The position numbers and the translations under genes were made by a program. 64,000 nucleotides of DNA from the NCBI RefSeq assembly GCF_017583045.1, contig NZ_JAGFBF010000005.1:1178001-1242000 (forward strand). The letters are read 5' to 3'. Source of the DNA: Leucobacter tardus (GTDB lineage Bacteria; Actinomycetota; Actinomycetes; Actinomycetales; Microbacteriaceae). Numbering within the stretch: position 1 is the first letter of the stretch; each line of letters opens with the position of its first letter. Below are positions 27,347 to 35,517 of the stretch, one piece after another. The notes beneath the pieces are model-generated. The model ran no database searches. It was not told the origin of the DNA and saw only the letters and a program-made list of their open reading frames with translations.

Positions 27347-28381
27347 ATGACGGAGACATCCGTGGACGCCGCAGACGGCGCTCCGCAGCACACCGGGTCG
27401 AAGGCCCGGAAGACCGTGGCCAGGGTCATCGGAGGCGCGGTGGCGGTCGCCGCGATCGGGGCGGCGAGCTTCGGTTCGATCACCTCCGCCGCCGCAGGCC
27501 AAGACATCCACGCGTCGATGACCATCGTCGCGCCGGCCGCGGCCGGCGGTGGCTGGGACACCGTGGCGCGCGAGCTGCAGCAGGCTCAGAAGGCGAACGG
27601 TCTCATCAATAATGTGCAGGTCGTGAACATGCCGGGCGCCGGCGGCACGATCGCACTCGGCAACGTATCCGCCCTCGACGGCACCGCGAACAATCTGCTC
27701 GTCGGCGGCACCGGGCTGCTCGCTGCGACGATCCAGTACGGGTCGGCCGCGACGCTCGACGACGTGACGAACCTGGCGGTGCTCTTCGAGGAGTACGACG
27801 TGATCGTCGTTCCGGCTGATTCCCCGTACGAGACGCTCGACGATCTCGTGACCGCCTGGAAGGAAGACCCGAAGGCGCTGCCCTGGACCGGCGGCGGCTC
27901 GTTCGATCAGCTCGTGGTCACCGACCTCGCGCTCGAAGCCGGCATCGACCCAGTCGACACCACCTACATCTCGTCCGACGGCGGAGGTGAGGCGATCCAG
28001 GCGCTGCTGAACGGCACCGCTGCGGCGGCCTCGGGCGGGTATCCCGACAACATCGATCAGATCGAGTCTGGCCGTCTGCGCGCGCTGGCGCTCGTCGCCG
28101 AAGAGCCAGTCGACGGCATCGACATCCCGACGGCGCGCGACCAGGGCTACGACATCACCCTCTCGAACTGGCGCAGCCTTTCGGCGCCCGCCGGGCTCAC
28201 CGATGCAGAGATCGATGGACTCGACGAGCTGATCGCCGAGAGCATCGACACCCCGGAGTGGCGCGACGCCGTCGAGCGCTACCACTGGACCGAGAAAGTG
28301 CTGACCGGCGACGAGCTCGACGCCTTCCTCGCAGAGGAGCACGAGCGCATCGCACGACTGTATGAGGAGATGGGACAGTGA
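27347..28381 (+). CDS. tctC: Tripartite tricarboxylate transporter substrate-binding protein (TctC)
   Basis: The product is 344 residues: an N-terminal export signal after about 20 polar residues (hydrophobic core near 25-45, AAA-type cleavage site around 49), then a Bug/TctC-type binding domain. The family patterns are MTIVAPAAAGGGWDTVAREL near the N-terminus, VVNMPGAGGTIALGNV and WTGGGSFDQLV. It would capture a carboxylate such as citrate outside the cell for the TctA-TctB channel. AAGGAG lies 11 bases before the ATG. Its stop overlaps the GTG of tctB. Confidence 0.9.
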   Translation: MTETSVDAADGAPQHTGSKARKTVARVIGGAVAVAAIGAASFGSITSAAAGQDIHASMTIVAPAAAGGGWDTVARELQQAQKANGLINNVQVVNMPGAGGTIALGNVSALDGTANNLLVGGTGLLAATIQYGSAATLDDVTNLAVLFEEYDVIVVPADSPYETLDDLVTAWKEDPKALPWTGGGSFDQLVVTDLALEAGIDPVDTTYISSDGGGEAIQALLNGTAAAASGGYPDNIDQIESGRLRALALVAEEPVDGIDIPTARDQGYDITLSNWRSLSAPAGLTDAEIDGLDELIAESIDTPEWRDAVERYHWTEKVLTGDELDAFLAEEHERIARLYEEMGQ

Positions 28382-29007
28382 CGTTCTCTGACATGGCGGC
28401 CAACAATCCGACGTCGCTCTCGGCAACACTCGGTGAAGAGATCGAGATCGGCCCCGCCGACAACGGCACGCTGGAGCTGCTCAAGCAGCTCATCATGCCC
28501 GCGGTGCTGCTCGCGTTCGCCGGGTACCTCTTCACCGGCATCGTCACGATGGCGATTCCCGAGGGCACCGACTTCCCCGGCCCCGAGTTCTTCCCGTCGA
28601 TCATCGCCGGCGGACTCACCCTCTTCGCGGTCCTGCTCATCATCGGCGCGGTCAAGCAGAAGCTGCGGACCGTCACCGCGATCCGGACCGGGGCGATCGT
28701 GCTGCCCGCGGTCGACGAGGATGAGGTCCACCTCGGCACCGGCGCTCCGAAGCGCCGCGTCGGTCTCGATCCCGTTTCGCTCGCCTGGGTGGTCGGCGGT
28801 TTCCTGGCCTTCGCGCTGCTGCTGACGTTCCTCGGCTGGATCGTCGGCGCCGCAGCCCTGTTCTGGTGCGTCGCCCGCGGGTTCGGAGAGAAACGTCCGG
28901 TGCACAGCCTGATCGTCGGTCTCACCGCGAGTTCGATCTCGTACATTCTGTTCGACATGCTGCTCGGGCTCTCGCTGCCCTCGGGCCTGCTCGGTTGGGG
29001 GTTCTGA
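28378..29007 (+). CDS. tctB: Tripartite tricarboxylate transporter small membrane subunit (TctB)
   Basis: The product is 209 residues with four membrane segments (about 37-58, 75-93, 138-160 and 178-203). The FPGPEFFPSIIAGGLTLFA stretch after the first segment is typical of TctB. It pairs with TctA; the exact role of the small subunit is not known. The GTG start overlaps the tctC stop (GTGA), and tctA begins two bases after the stop. A polar linker (VDEDEVHLGTGAPKRR) separates the two helix pairs. Confidence 0.9.
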   Translation: MTFSDMAANNPTSLSATLGEEIEIGPADNGTLELLKQLIMPAVLLAFAGYLFTGIVTMAIPEGTDFPGPEFFPSIIAGGLTLFAVLLIIGAVKQKLRTVTAIRTGAIVLPAVDEDEVHLGTGAPKRRVGLDPVSLAWVVGGFLAFALLLTFLGWIVGAAALFWCVARGFGEKRPVHSLIVGLTASSISYILFDMLLGLSLPSGLLGWGF

Positions 29008-29009
29008 TC

Positions 29010-30545
29010 ATGGAAACACTGCAGCTTCTCGCCGACGGGTTCGCCGGCGCACTGACGCTCGAGAATCTCATGTGGGTCGTCGTCGGCTGTCTCCTCGGCA
29101 CCGCGGTCGGTGTGATGCCCGGTCTCGGATCCTCGATGGCCGTCGCGCTCCTGCTCCCGGTCACGTTCGCCCTCGAGCCCACCGCGGCGTTCATCATGTT
29201 CTCCGGCGTCTACTTCGGCGGTCTGTTCGGCGACTCGACCATGGGCATTCTCATGAACACCCCCGGTCAAGCGTCCGCGATCGCCTCGACGTTCGAGGGC
29301 CACAAGATGGCGCTGAACGGGCGAGCGGCGCAAGCGCTCGCCACGGCGGCGATCGGCGCGTTCATCGGCGGCTTCATCGCTTCGATCGTCGTGGTCTTCA
29401 TGGCCCCGCTGCTCGCGGACTTCTCGACGCGATTCGGCCCGGCGGAGTTCTTCGCGCTCGCGGTCTTCGCCTTCGCCGCGACATCGTCCGTGGTCACGGA
29501 CAACGCGGTGAAGGGTCTTGCCTCGCTCTTCATCGGACTCGGCATCGCGGTCGTCGGCGTCGATGGGGTCTCGGGCGCGCCCCGGTTCACCCTCGACTCC
29601 CCGTTCCTGTTCGACGGCATCTCGCTCGTCACCGTCACGGTCGCGATCCTCGCCCTGGGCGAGGTCATCTACGTGGCGTGCCTCGAGCGTCATGTGCAGG
29701 GCGGCAACCTCATCAAGCCCACCGGCCGACCGTGGCTCTCGCGCAAGGATCTGCGCGAGGCCGCTCCCGCCTGGGCGCGCGGCACCGCAATCGGTCTGCC
29801 GTTCGGCGTCGTGCCCGCCGGTGGCTCCGAGATCCCGACGTTCCTCGCGTACGGGCTCGAGAAGAAGCTCGACGGCCGCCGCAAGAAGCCCATGTTCGGG
29901 AAGGGCGCCATCCGTGGTCTCGCGGCTCCTGAGGCGGCCGGCAACTCGACCACCGGCATGGCGATGGGCGCGCTGCTCGCGCTGGGTCTGCCGATCTCCG
30001 CGACGGCGGCCATCATGCTGGCCGCGTTCCGCCAGTACGGTCTGCAGCCGGGGCCGCTGCTCTTCGAGCGCTCCCCCGACCTCGTGTGGGCGCTCCTCGC
30101 CAGCTTCTTCATCGCCATGGTCATCCTGCTCATCCTGAACCTGCCGTTCGCGATGCTGTGGGCGAAACTGCTGCTCATCCCCCGCCCGTACCTCTACGCC
30201 GGTATCACCATGTTCTGCGCGCTCGGCATCTACGCGTCGTCGGGTTCGGTCTTCGATCTGCTGATGCTGCTCGGGATCGGTCTCGTCGGGTTCCTGATGC
30301 GCGCGGTCGACTTCCCGCTCGCGCCGCTCATCATCGGCATGGTGCTGGGGCCGCTCGCCGAGACGAGTCTCCGCGACGCCGCGATGAGCGCCAACGGTGA
30401 CTTCAGCGTCCTCGTGCAGGGCCCGATCTCACTGACGCTCTACGGTCTGCTTGCGCTGGTCCTGGTCTTCGCGGTCCTCAACCGCGTACTGGCGCGCGTG
30501 CGTCGCACCCGCGAGGTCGAGGCGGAAGAACCGGTCAACGTCTGA
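29010..30545 (+). CDS. tctA: Tripartite tricarboxylate transporter large permease subunit (TctA)
   Basis: The product is 511 residues with about twelve membrane segments. The TctA signature GVMPGLGSSMAVALLLPVTF is near residue 35 and the second copy of the fold has the matching GLAAPEAAGNSTTGMAMGAL. ILMNTPGQASAIASTF is a further conserved loop. It forms the sodium- or proton-driven channel for the ligand delivered by TctC. It ends the three-gene tct operon; the mannose-1-phosphate guanylyltransferase gene begins 27 bases later with its own promoter. Confidence 0.93.
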   Translation: METLQLLADGFAGALTLENLMWVVVGCLLGTAVGVMPGLGSSMAVALLLPVTFALEPTAAFIMFSGVYFGGLFGDSTMGILMNTPGQASAIASTFEGHKMALNGRAAQALATAAIGAFIGGFIASIVVVFMAPLLADFSTRFGPAEFFALAVFAFAATSSVVTDNAVKGLASLFIGLGIAVVGVDGVSGAPRFTLDSPFLFDGISLVTVTVAILALGEVIYVACLERHVQGGNLIKPTGRPWLSRKDLREAAPAWARGTAIGLPFGVVPAGGSEIPTFLAYGLEKKLDGRRKKPMFGKGAIRGLAAPEAAGNSTTGMAMGALLALGLPISATAAIMLAAFRQYGLQPGPLLFERSPDLVWALLASFFIAMVILLILNLPFAMLWAKLLLIPRPYLYAGITMFCALGIYASSGSVFDLLMLLGIGLVGFLMRAVDFPLAPLIIGMVLGPLAETSLRDAAMSANGDFSVLVQGPISLTLYGLLALVLVFAVLNRVLARVRRTREVEAEEPVNV

Positions 30546-30559
30546 CGCACGACGCTCGG

Positions 30560-30565
30560 TACACT
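30560..30565 (+). promoter_or_regulatory. -10 box of a leaderless promoter for the guanylyltransferase gene
   Basis: TACACT lies seven bases before the ATG at 30573. A GGGAG sequence is also present but only one base from the ATG, too close to act as a ribosome site, so leaderless translation is the simpler reading. Confidence 0.45.
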
Positions 30566-30572
30566 CGGGAGC

Positions 30573-31727
30573 ATGACTGATGCGCCGAGCGGTACCGGAC
30601 GAAACGGACACCCCACCCCGCCCGCCATGGATCGCCTCACCTGCGTGATCCCGGCCGGCGGGGTGGGGTCGCGTCTGTGGCCCCTCTCGCGTGCGAACGC
30701 GCCGAAGTTCCTGCTCGACCTCACCGGCAGCGGTGATTCCCTCCTCCGCGCCACGTGGATGCGTCTCGCGCCTCTGGCACCGGCCGATCGGGTCATGGTC
30801 GTGACCGGCTCCGCGCATCGGTCGTCGGTGACCCGCCAGCTGCCCGAGTTGCTGAGCGAGAACCTCGTGACCGAGAGCGAGCCGAAGGACTCGTCGGCGG
30901 CCATCGGGCTCGCCGCCGCCCTGCTCGAACTGCGCGACCCGGACGCGATCCTCGGATCCTTCGCCGCGGACCACGTGATCCGCGGCGAGGTCCTCTTCCA
31001 ACGCGCCGTCAAGACCGCCGTGCAGGCCGCGGATCGCGGGCTGATCGCGACGATCGGCATCCACCCCGGTCACCCGTCGACGGCGTTCGGGTACATCGCT
31101 TGCGGCGCGGCCAGGGACGACATCGCCCCGTTCGACGTGCACGACGTCTCGGAGTTCGTCGAGAAGCCGGACGAGGCGACCGCAGCACGCTACCTCGAGA
31201 GCGGCAAGTACCTCTGGAACGCCGGCATGTTCATCGCCCGGGCGAGCGTGCTGCTCGATCAGATGGCCGAGTCGCAGCCCGAGATGGTGGCGGCGCTCCG
31301 CGAGATCGCCGCGGCTTGGGAGACCGAACGGGGCGCCCAGGTGCGGGAGCGGTTGTGGCCGACGCTACCGAAGATCGCCATCGACTACACCGTCGCCGAG
31401 CCCGCGGCCGCCGCGGGCCGCATGGTCTGCATCGCGGCCCACTTCGAGTGGGACGACGTGGGCGACTTCGCCTCGGTGGCGAACCTGCTGACGCGCGGGC
31501 GCAGCAGCGATCTGGCCGTGCTGGGCGACGGAGCTCAGGTGCTCTCGGACGCCTCGAGCGGGATCGTCGTCTCGGAGAGCGACCGGCTCGTGGCTCTCGT
31601 CGGCGTCGAAGACATGGTCGTCGTCGACACGGCCGACGTCCTGCTCGTGACGTCGAAGAGTCGCGCGCAAGACGTCAAGGGACTCGTCAACCGGATGAAG
31701 ATCACGGGAGGCGGTCACCTCCTGTGA
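30573..31727 (+). CDS. manC: Mannose-1-phosphate guanylyltransferase
   Basis: This 384-residue nucleotidyltransferase makes GDP-mannose, the donor for mannosylated lipids and cell-wall glycans. It has the signature GGVGSRLWPLSRANAPKF with the catalytic Arg and Lys, the FAADHVI metal-site segment, FVEKPDEATA, NAGMFIARASVL and FEWDDVGDF. It is a single-domain enzyme without the isomerase half of bifunctional ManC. About 25 polar residues precede the core. Its 3' end overlaps by 26 bases the end of the convergent flavin reductase gene. The gene is not in an obvious glycan cluster. Confidence 0.92.
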   Translation: MTDAPSGTGRNGHPTPPAMDRLTCVIPAGGVGSRLWPLSRANAPKFLLDLTGSGDSLLRATWMRLAPLAPADRVMVVTGSAHRSSVTRQLPELLSENLVTESEPKDSSAAIGLAAALLELRDPDAILGSFAADHVIRGEVLFQRAVKTAVQAADRGLIATIGIHPGHPSTAFGYIACGAARDDIAPFDVHDVSEFVEKPDEATAARYLESGKYLWNAGMFIARASVLLDQMAESQPEMVAALREIAAAWETERGAQVRERLWPTLPKIAIDYTVAEPAAAAGRMVCIAAHFEWDDVGDFASVANLLTRGRSSDLAVLGDGAQVLSDASSGIVVSESDRLVALVGVEDMVVVDTADVLLVTSKSRAQDVKGLVNRMKITGGGHLL

Positions 31728-32232
31728 GCTCTCGGTAGACGCTTCGGAGGAAGACGAGGGGCTCCCGATCCGCGTGGGCGCCGATCCCTGACACGCGCAC
31801 CAGGAAGATCACGTGGTCGCCCGCCTCGATCTCGCGCTCGATCTCACCGGCCACCCAGCTCGTGACGCCGTGCAGGCGCGGTGCTCCGTTGGTCTCGTCC
31901 GGTTCCCAGTCGACGCCCGCCCACTTGTCGGTTCCGGATCGCGCGAACTGCCCGCTCAGGTGCTGCTGTTCGGCGCTGAGCACGTTCACGACCACCCGTC
32001 CGTGCTCGCGAACGGCGGCGATGCTCTGCGACGTCCGAGTCGCGGCGAACGACACGAGCGGCGGGTCGAGCGACACGCTCGCGAACGACTGGCAGGTGAA
32101 CCCCACGGGCCCGTCGGGACCGTGGGTCGCGACAACGGTCACGCCTGATGGGAAGGCACCCATCACATCACGGTACTCGCGCGGATCGAAGACCCCTGAG
32201 GGTGCGGCGAGAGCGGACTGCGTGAATCCCAT
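31702..32232 (-). CDS. Flavin reductase family protein
   Basis: This 176-residue protein has the flavin-reductase split-barrel fold: VMGAFPSGVTVVAT, GFTCQSFASVSLDPPLVSFA (flavin phosphate contacts) and a C-terminal FLRSVYREL. It would supply reduced FMN to two-component monooxygenases, and two such luciferase-like enzymes are encoded divergently 66 bases away. The start at 32232 is set by AGGAG six bases upstream; an ATG 15 bases earlier has no ribosome site. The divergent region contains a perfect palindrome, so both directions may be controlled together. Confidence 0.9.
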   Translation of the reverse strand: MGFTQSALAAPSGVFDPREYRDVMGAFPSGVTVVATHGPDGPVGFTCQSFASVSLDPPLVSFAATRTSQSIAAVREHGRVVVNVLSAEQQHLSGQFARSGTDKWAGVDWEPDETNGAPRLHGVTSWVAGEIEREIEAGDHVIFLVRVSGIGAHADREPLVFLRSVYRELTGGDRLP

Positions 32233-32260
32233 CGTGGCTCCTGTCATGCTGCGTCACAGA

Positions 32261-32278
32261 CCTCGCGGTGTCGCGAGG
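32261..32278. promoter_or_regulatory. Palindrome in the flavin reductase/monooxygenase divergent region
   Basis: CCTCGCG and CGCGAGG with a 4-base spacer form a perfect inverted repeat. Relative to the predicted start at 32299 it spans about -38 to -21, overlapping the -35 region, which suits a repressor site. It could also affect the divergent flavin reductase gene. Confidence 0.45.
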
Positions 32279-32286
32279 CACATACA

Positions 32287-32292
32287 TAACCT
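32287..32292 (+). promoter_or_regulatory. -10 box of a leaderless monooxygenase promoter
   Basis: TAACCT lies exactly six bases before the ATG at 32299. The flanking sequence resembles that at 39675-39702 well beyond the -10 box. Confidence 0.55.
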
Positions 32293-32298
32293 ATGGTC

Positions 32299-33489
32299 AT
32301 GTCAGATATTGCGAAACTTGATGACGCCGTATTAACCGTCGGCGTCGCGCTCGATGGTGCGGGCTGGGATCCGAACGCCTGGCGCGATCTCCCCGACCCG
32401 GCGGCCGTGTTCACTGCAGCGTACTGGACCGAACTGGTCCGCACCGCAGAGCGCGCGGGCATCGACTACGTCTCCCTCGAGGACGACCTGCACCTGCAGG
32501 GCGTCTCGGCCATCAGCGATGGCGCGAGATCGGATGTGCTGCAGGGACGTCTCGACGCCCTGCTCACGCTCACCGCGGTCGCCGCGCGCACCGACCGCAT
32601 CGGGGTCATTCCGGTCGTGACCGTCACGCACACGGAACCGTTCCACGTCGCCACCGCCCTGCAGACGCTCGATCACGTGAGCCTCGGCCGCGCCGGGTGG
32701 CAGCTCCGCATCTCGCCCTCACCCGTCGACGCGGCCGCCTTCGGACGGCGGCCACCCGACACCCTGACCACTGACGTTCTCCTGGGCGAGGCCGAAGACG
32801 TAGCCGAAGTCACCCGTGCGCTCTGGGACAGCTGGGAGGACGACGCGGTCATCCGAGACGTCTCCACCGGCAGATTCCTCGACCGCGACCGGGTGCATCA
32901 CGTCGACTTCGTCGGCGATCAGTTCTCGATCGCCGGCCCGTCGATCGTGCCGCGCTCTCCGCAGGGGCAGCTTCCCGTCACCCTGCTCGCCGAGACCACG
33001 GAGACCGAATCGCTCGCGATCCGCGTCGCCGACGTCGTCTTCATCGCACCTTCAGCAGACAGCGACGCCACTCTCGCGCGCGTGCGCGCCGTTCAGGGTG
33101 CCGCGCGCGGCGCCGGCCGAGCTGAGCGCGGGCTCGCTCCGCTGCGCGTCGTCGTCGACCTCGAGGTGGACGGCGCGCGCCTCGCCACCCGGGGTCCGGG
33201 ATCCTTCGCAGATCTCGCCGCTGCGCTGCAGCGCGCGGGCGCCGACGGGATCCGCTTGCGCCCCGCTCGGCTCCCGCGCGATCTCGCGTGGATCGCCGAG
33301 GCTCTCCTGCCGGAACTTCGACGCCGCGACCTCGTCGCCGAACCCACGACCGGGTCAGCCGCTCCGGCACCGACGCTGCGCCAGCGCTTCGGGCTCCCCA
33401 CTGCCCCGAACCGCTATGCCACCGCCCGCACCGCCGACTCCGGCCCATCCGCACTCCGTTCGAGCGACCCCCAGGAGGTCCACGCATGA
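32299..33489 (+). CDS. LLM class flavin-dependent oxidoreductase (divergent member)
   Basis: The product is 396 residues with a luciferase-like TIM barrel. VGVALDGAGWDPNAWR at the start, FTAAYWTELVRTAERAGIDYVSLEDD, LTAVAARTDRIGVIPVVTVTHTEPFHVA and HVSLGRAGWQLRISPS fit the two-component FMN-dependent branch (NtaA/SnaA relatives), but several family positions are changed, so the substrate is unclear. It should use reduced flavin from the divergent reductase. The ATG at 32299 is preferred to one six bases earlier because it sits six bases after a -10 box, with no ribosome site. Its stop overlaps the next monooxygenase gene (ATGA). Confidence 0.87.
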   Translation: MSDIAKLDDAVLTVGVALDGAGWDPNAWRDLPDPAAVFTAAYWTELVRTAERAGIDYVSLEDDLHLQGVSAISDGARSDVLQGRLDALLTLTAVAARTDRIGVIPVVTVTHTEPFHVATALQTLDHVSLGRAGWQLRISPSPVDAAAFGRRPPDTLTTDVLLGEAEDVAEVTRALWDSWEDDAVIRDVSTGRFLDRDRVHHVDFVGDQFSIAGPSIVPRSPQGQLPVTLLAETTETESLAIRVADVVFIAPSADSDATLARVRAVQGAARGAGRAERGLAPLRVVVDLEVDGARLATRGPGSFADLAAALQRAGADGIRLRPARLPRDLAWIAEALLPELRRRDLVAEPTTGSAAPAPTLRQRFGLPTAPNRYATARTADSGPSALRSSDPQEVHA

Positions 33490-34874
33490 CCGCTCATCCC
33501 GGCGCGCAGCGCCAGGTCCACCTCGTCGCCCATTTCCCCGGCGTCAACAGCACGACCGTATGGAGCGACCCCGCGGCGGGGAGCCAGATCGATTTCGCAT
33601 CGTTCCGGCACTTCGCGCAGACGGCCGAGCGCGGTTTCTTCGACTACATCTTCCTCGCGGAGGGACTGCGCGTGCGCGAGCACGCCGGGCGGATCCACGA
33701 TCTCGATGTCGCCGGGCGTCCGGCGACACTCGCCATCATCACCGCGATGGCCGCCGTGACGGAGCGCATCGGGGTGGTCGGCACGCTCACCAGCACCTTC
33801 AACGAGCCCGTCGAGCTCGCACGGCAGCTCGCGTCGATCGATCACCTCTCGGGCGGCCGCGTCGGCTGGAACGTCGTCACGTCCTCCGACGCCTTCCACG
33901 GAGGCAACTTCCGGCGCGGAGGCTTTCTTCCCTACCCCGAACGGTACGAACGGGCCGAGGAGTTCGTGCGGATCGCGAAGCACCTCTGGGATGCGTGGGC
34001 GGACGACGCGCTCGTCGCCGACGCGCGACGCGGGCGGTTCGCTGATCCGGCTCGGATCGCACGAGTCGCGCATCGCGGCCCGCACTTCAGCGTCGATACG
34101 ACGCCGACCGTTCCCCGCAGCCCACAGGGCTACCCCGTGATCGTGCAGGCGGGTGATTCGCCCGCCGGTCGTGACTTCGCTGCGGCGAACGCCGAGGTGA
34201 TCTTCACGCGGCACAGCACCTTCGAGGAGGGCCTGGCGTTCTCCACGGATGTGCACGCCCGTCTCGCCGCGGCCGGACGCCGCAGCGATTCGCTGCTCAT
34301 CCTTCCGGGCGCCACCTTCATCGTCGGCGACACCGATGCCGACGCGCTCGAGTTGTCTCGGGAAGTGGCTCACGCGCAGATCAGCCCGCAGACCGCACTG
34401 GCCTGGCTCGAGGCGATCTGGGGCCGGGACCTCTCGGACCTCGATCTGGACGGACCGCTGCCGATCGAAGAACCCGCCGAGACGGTGCTGCGACAGGGGC
34501 AGACCTCCACCGCGATCGATCGCCGTGCGCACGCGGCACGCCTGCGCGAGCGTGCGGAGGCGCACGGCCTCTCCGCCCGAGAGGTCGTCATCGCCGAGAC
34601 CGCGCAGCACACCTTCGTCGGCGCTCCCGAGACCGTCGCCGATGAGATCAACCGCTACGTGCAGGGCGGGGCCTCGGATGGCTTCGTGCTCGTCCCGCAC
34701 CTCGTGCCCGCCGGCCTCGACGCGTTCGTGGACCGGGTCGTGCCGATCCTGCAGGAGCGCGGCGTCTACCGCACCGCGTACGAGACGCCGGCAAACCCGC
34801 GACCGACACTCCGCTCCGCCCTCGGACTGCCCGCGCCGCAACCGCCGGCACCGCTGGAGGTGACGGCCGCCTGA
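33486..34874 (+). CDS. NtaA/SnaA/DszA-family FMN-dependent monooxygenase
   Basis: At 462 residues this is a full-length NtaA/SnaA/DszA/SoxA-type enzyme. Hallmarks are FASFRHFAQTAERGFFDYIFLAEGL, TERIGVVGTLTSTFNEPVELARQLASIDHLSGGRVGWNVVTS and PQGYPVIVQAGDSPAGRDFAA. Such enzymes oxidise C-S, C-N or aromatic substrates with reduced FMN; YtnJ of Bacillus, which acts on S-modified N-acetylcysteines, is in this family. The gene is translationally coupled to the preceding one, so the two may work on one pathway. Convergent acetyltransferase and amino-acid transporter genes strengthen the sulfur-salvage reading, which stays an inference. Confidence 0.9.
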   Translation: MTAHPGAQRQVHLVAHFPGVNSTTVWSDPAAGSQIDFASFRHFAQTAERGFFDYIFLAEGLRVREHAGRIHDLDVAGRPATLAIITAMAAVTERIGVVGTLTSTFNEPVELARQLASIDHLSGGRVGWNVVTSSDAFHGGNFRRGGFLPYPERYERAEEFVRIAKHLWDAWADDALVADARRGRFADPARIARVAHRGPHFSVDTTPTVPRSPQGYPVIVQAGDSPAGRDFAAANAEVIFTRHSTFEEGLAFSTDVHARLAAAGRRSDSLLILPGATFIVGDTDADALELSREVAHAQISPQTALAWLEAIWGRDLSDLDLDGPLPIEEPAETVLRQGQTSTAIDRRAHAARLRERAEAHGLSAREVVIAETAQHTFVGAPETVADEINRYVQGGASDGFVLVPHLVPAGLDAFVDRVVPILQERGVYRTAYETPANPRPTLRSALGLPAPQPPAPLEVTAA

Positions 34875-34891
34875 CGGACGACCGGCGCGTG

Positions 34892-35470
34892 TCAGCCATC
34901 TGAGGGGCCGAGGTCCACACCCATGGTGTGCACCGTCGGCCCCTCGGGAATGCGCGTGACATGGGTCACCTCGAATCCGAACCGCGCGTAGAGCGCGACG
35001 TTCCGCTCCGACGACGTCTCGAGCGACACCCGCGGAGACGGCGAAATCCGCACGCGGTCCAACGCCTCCGCGATCAGCGCGGCCCCGACCCCGCGTCCCG
35101 CGGAGTCGGGGCGCACCCCGAGCGTCGCGAGATCCCAGGATCCCGGCAGCCGATCGGGCAGGACGACGCCGAACACCGCATCGAGGCGCTCCCCCATGAG
35201 TGCGACGACGTCGCTCTGCACATGCGCGGACGGCGCCGGGCAGTCGGGCGGCAGCACGGCGATGACCCCGACGAGGTCGTCGGTCACGAGCACGATCCCG
35301 TGTTCGAGCGCGTGCGCGAGATAGACGGCCTGGATCCGCTCGAGCCGCGCCGCGTACTCGTCCTCAGGCAGACTCCACCGCGTCCACGGGTACGCACGGA
35401 AGGCTGCAGCGAGCGTCGCCGCGGCCCGCGGGGTGTCCTCGTGGGTCGCAGTTCGGATGCGGGTCTTCAC
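34892..35470 (-). CDS. GNAT family N-acetyltransferase
   Basis: This 192-residue single-domain acetyltransferase has an N-terminal IRTATHEDTPRAAATLAAAF strand-helix, the acetyl-CoA loop LGVRPDSAGRGVGAALIAEAL with its Arg-x-x-Gly-x-Gly pattern, and the segment SSERNVALYARFGFEVT. It should acetylate an amine on a small molecule. A cysteine derivative is plausible because it lies beside flavin monooxygenases and an amino-acid importer. The GTG start at 35470 has a TAGGTT box six bases upstream and no standard ribosome site, so it is read as leaderless and separately transcribed from the transporter genes. Confidence 0.88.
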   Translation of the reverse strand: MKTRIRTATHEDTPRAAATLAAAFRAYPWTRWSLPEDEYAARLERIQAVYLAHALEHGIVLVTDDLVGVIAVLPPDCPAPSAHVQSDVVALMGERLDAVFGVVLPDRLPGSWDLATLGVRPDSAGRGVGAALIAEALDRVRISPSPRVSLETSSERNVALYARFGFEVTHVTRIPEGPTVHTMGVDLGPSDG

Positions 35471-35476
35471 CCCACC

Positions 35477-35482
35477 AACCTA
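35477..35482 (-). promoter_or_regulatory. -10 box of the leaderless acetyltransferase promoter
   Basis: TAGGTT on the minus strand lies six bases before the GTG at 35470, the same spacing as three other promoters in this region. Confidence 0.45.
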
Positions 35483-35517
35483 TGAGATTCCCGCGAGCCG
35501 TGCACGTCGCCGTCGGC

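Noticed and set aside
32293-32298. ATG at 32293 as start of the monooxygenase gene
   Set aside because: It directly follows the -10 box, so it would not be in the transcript; the ATG at 32299 fits a leaderless start.
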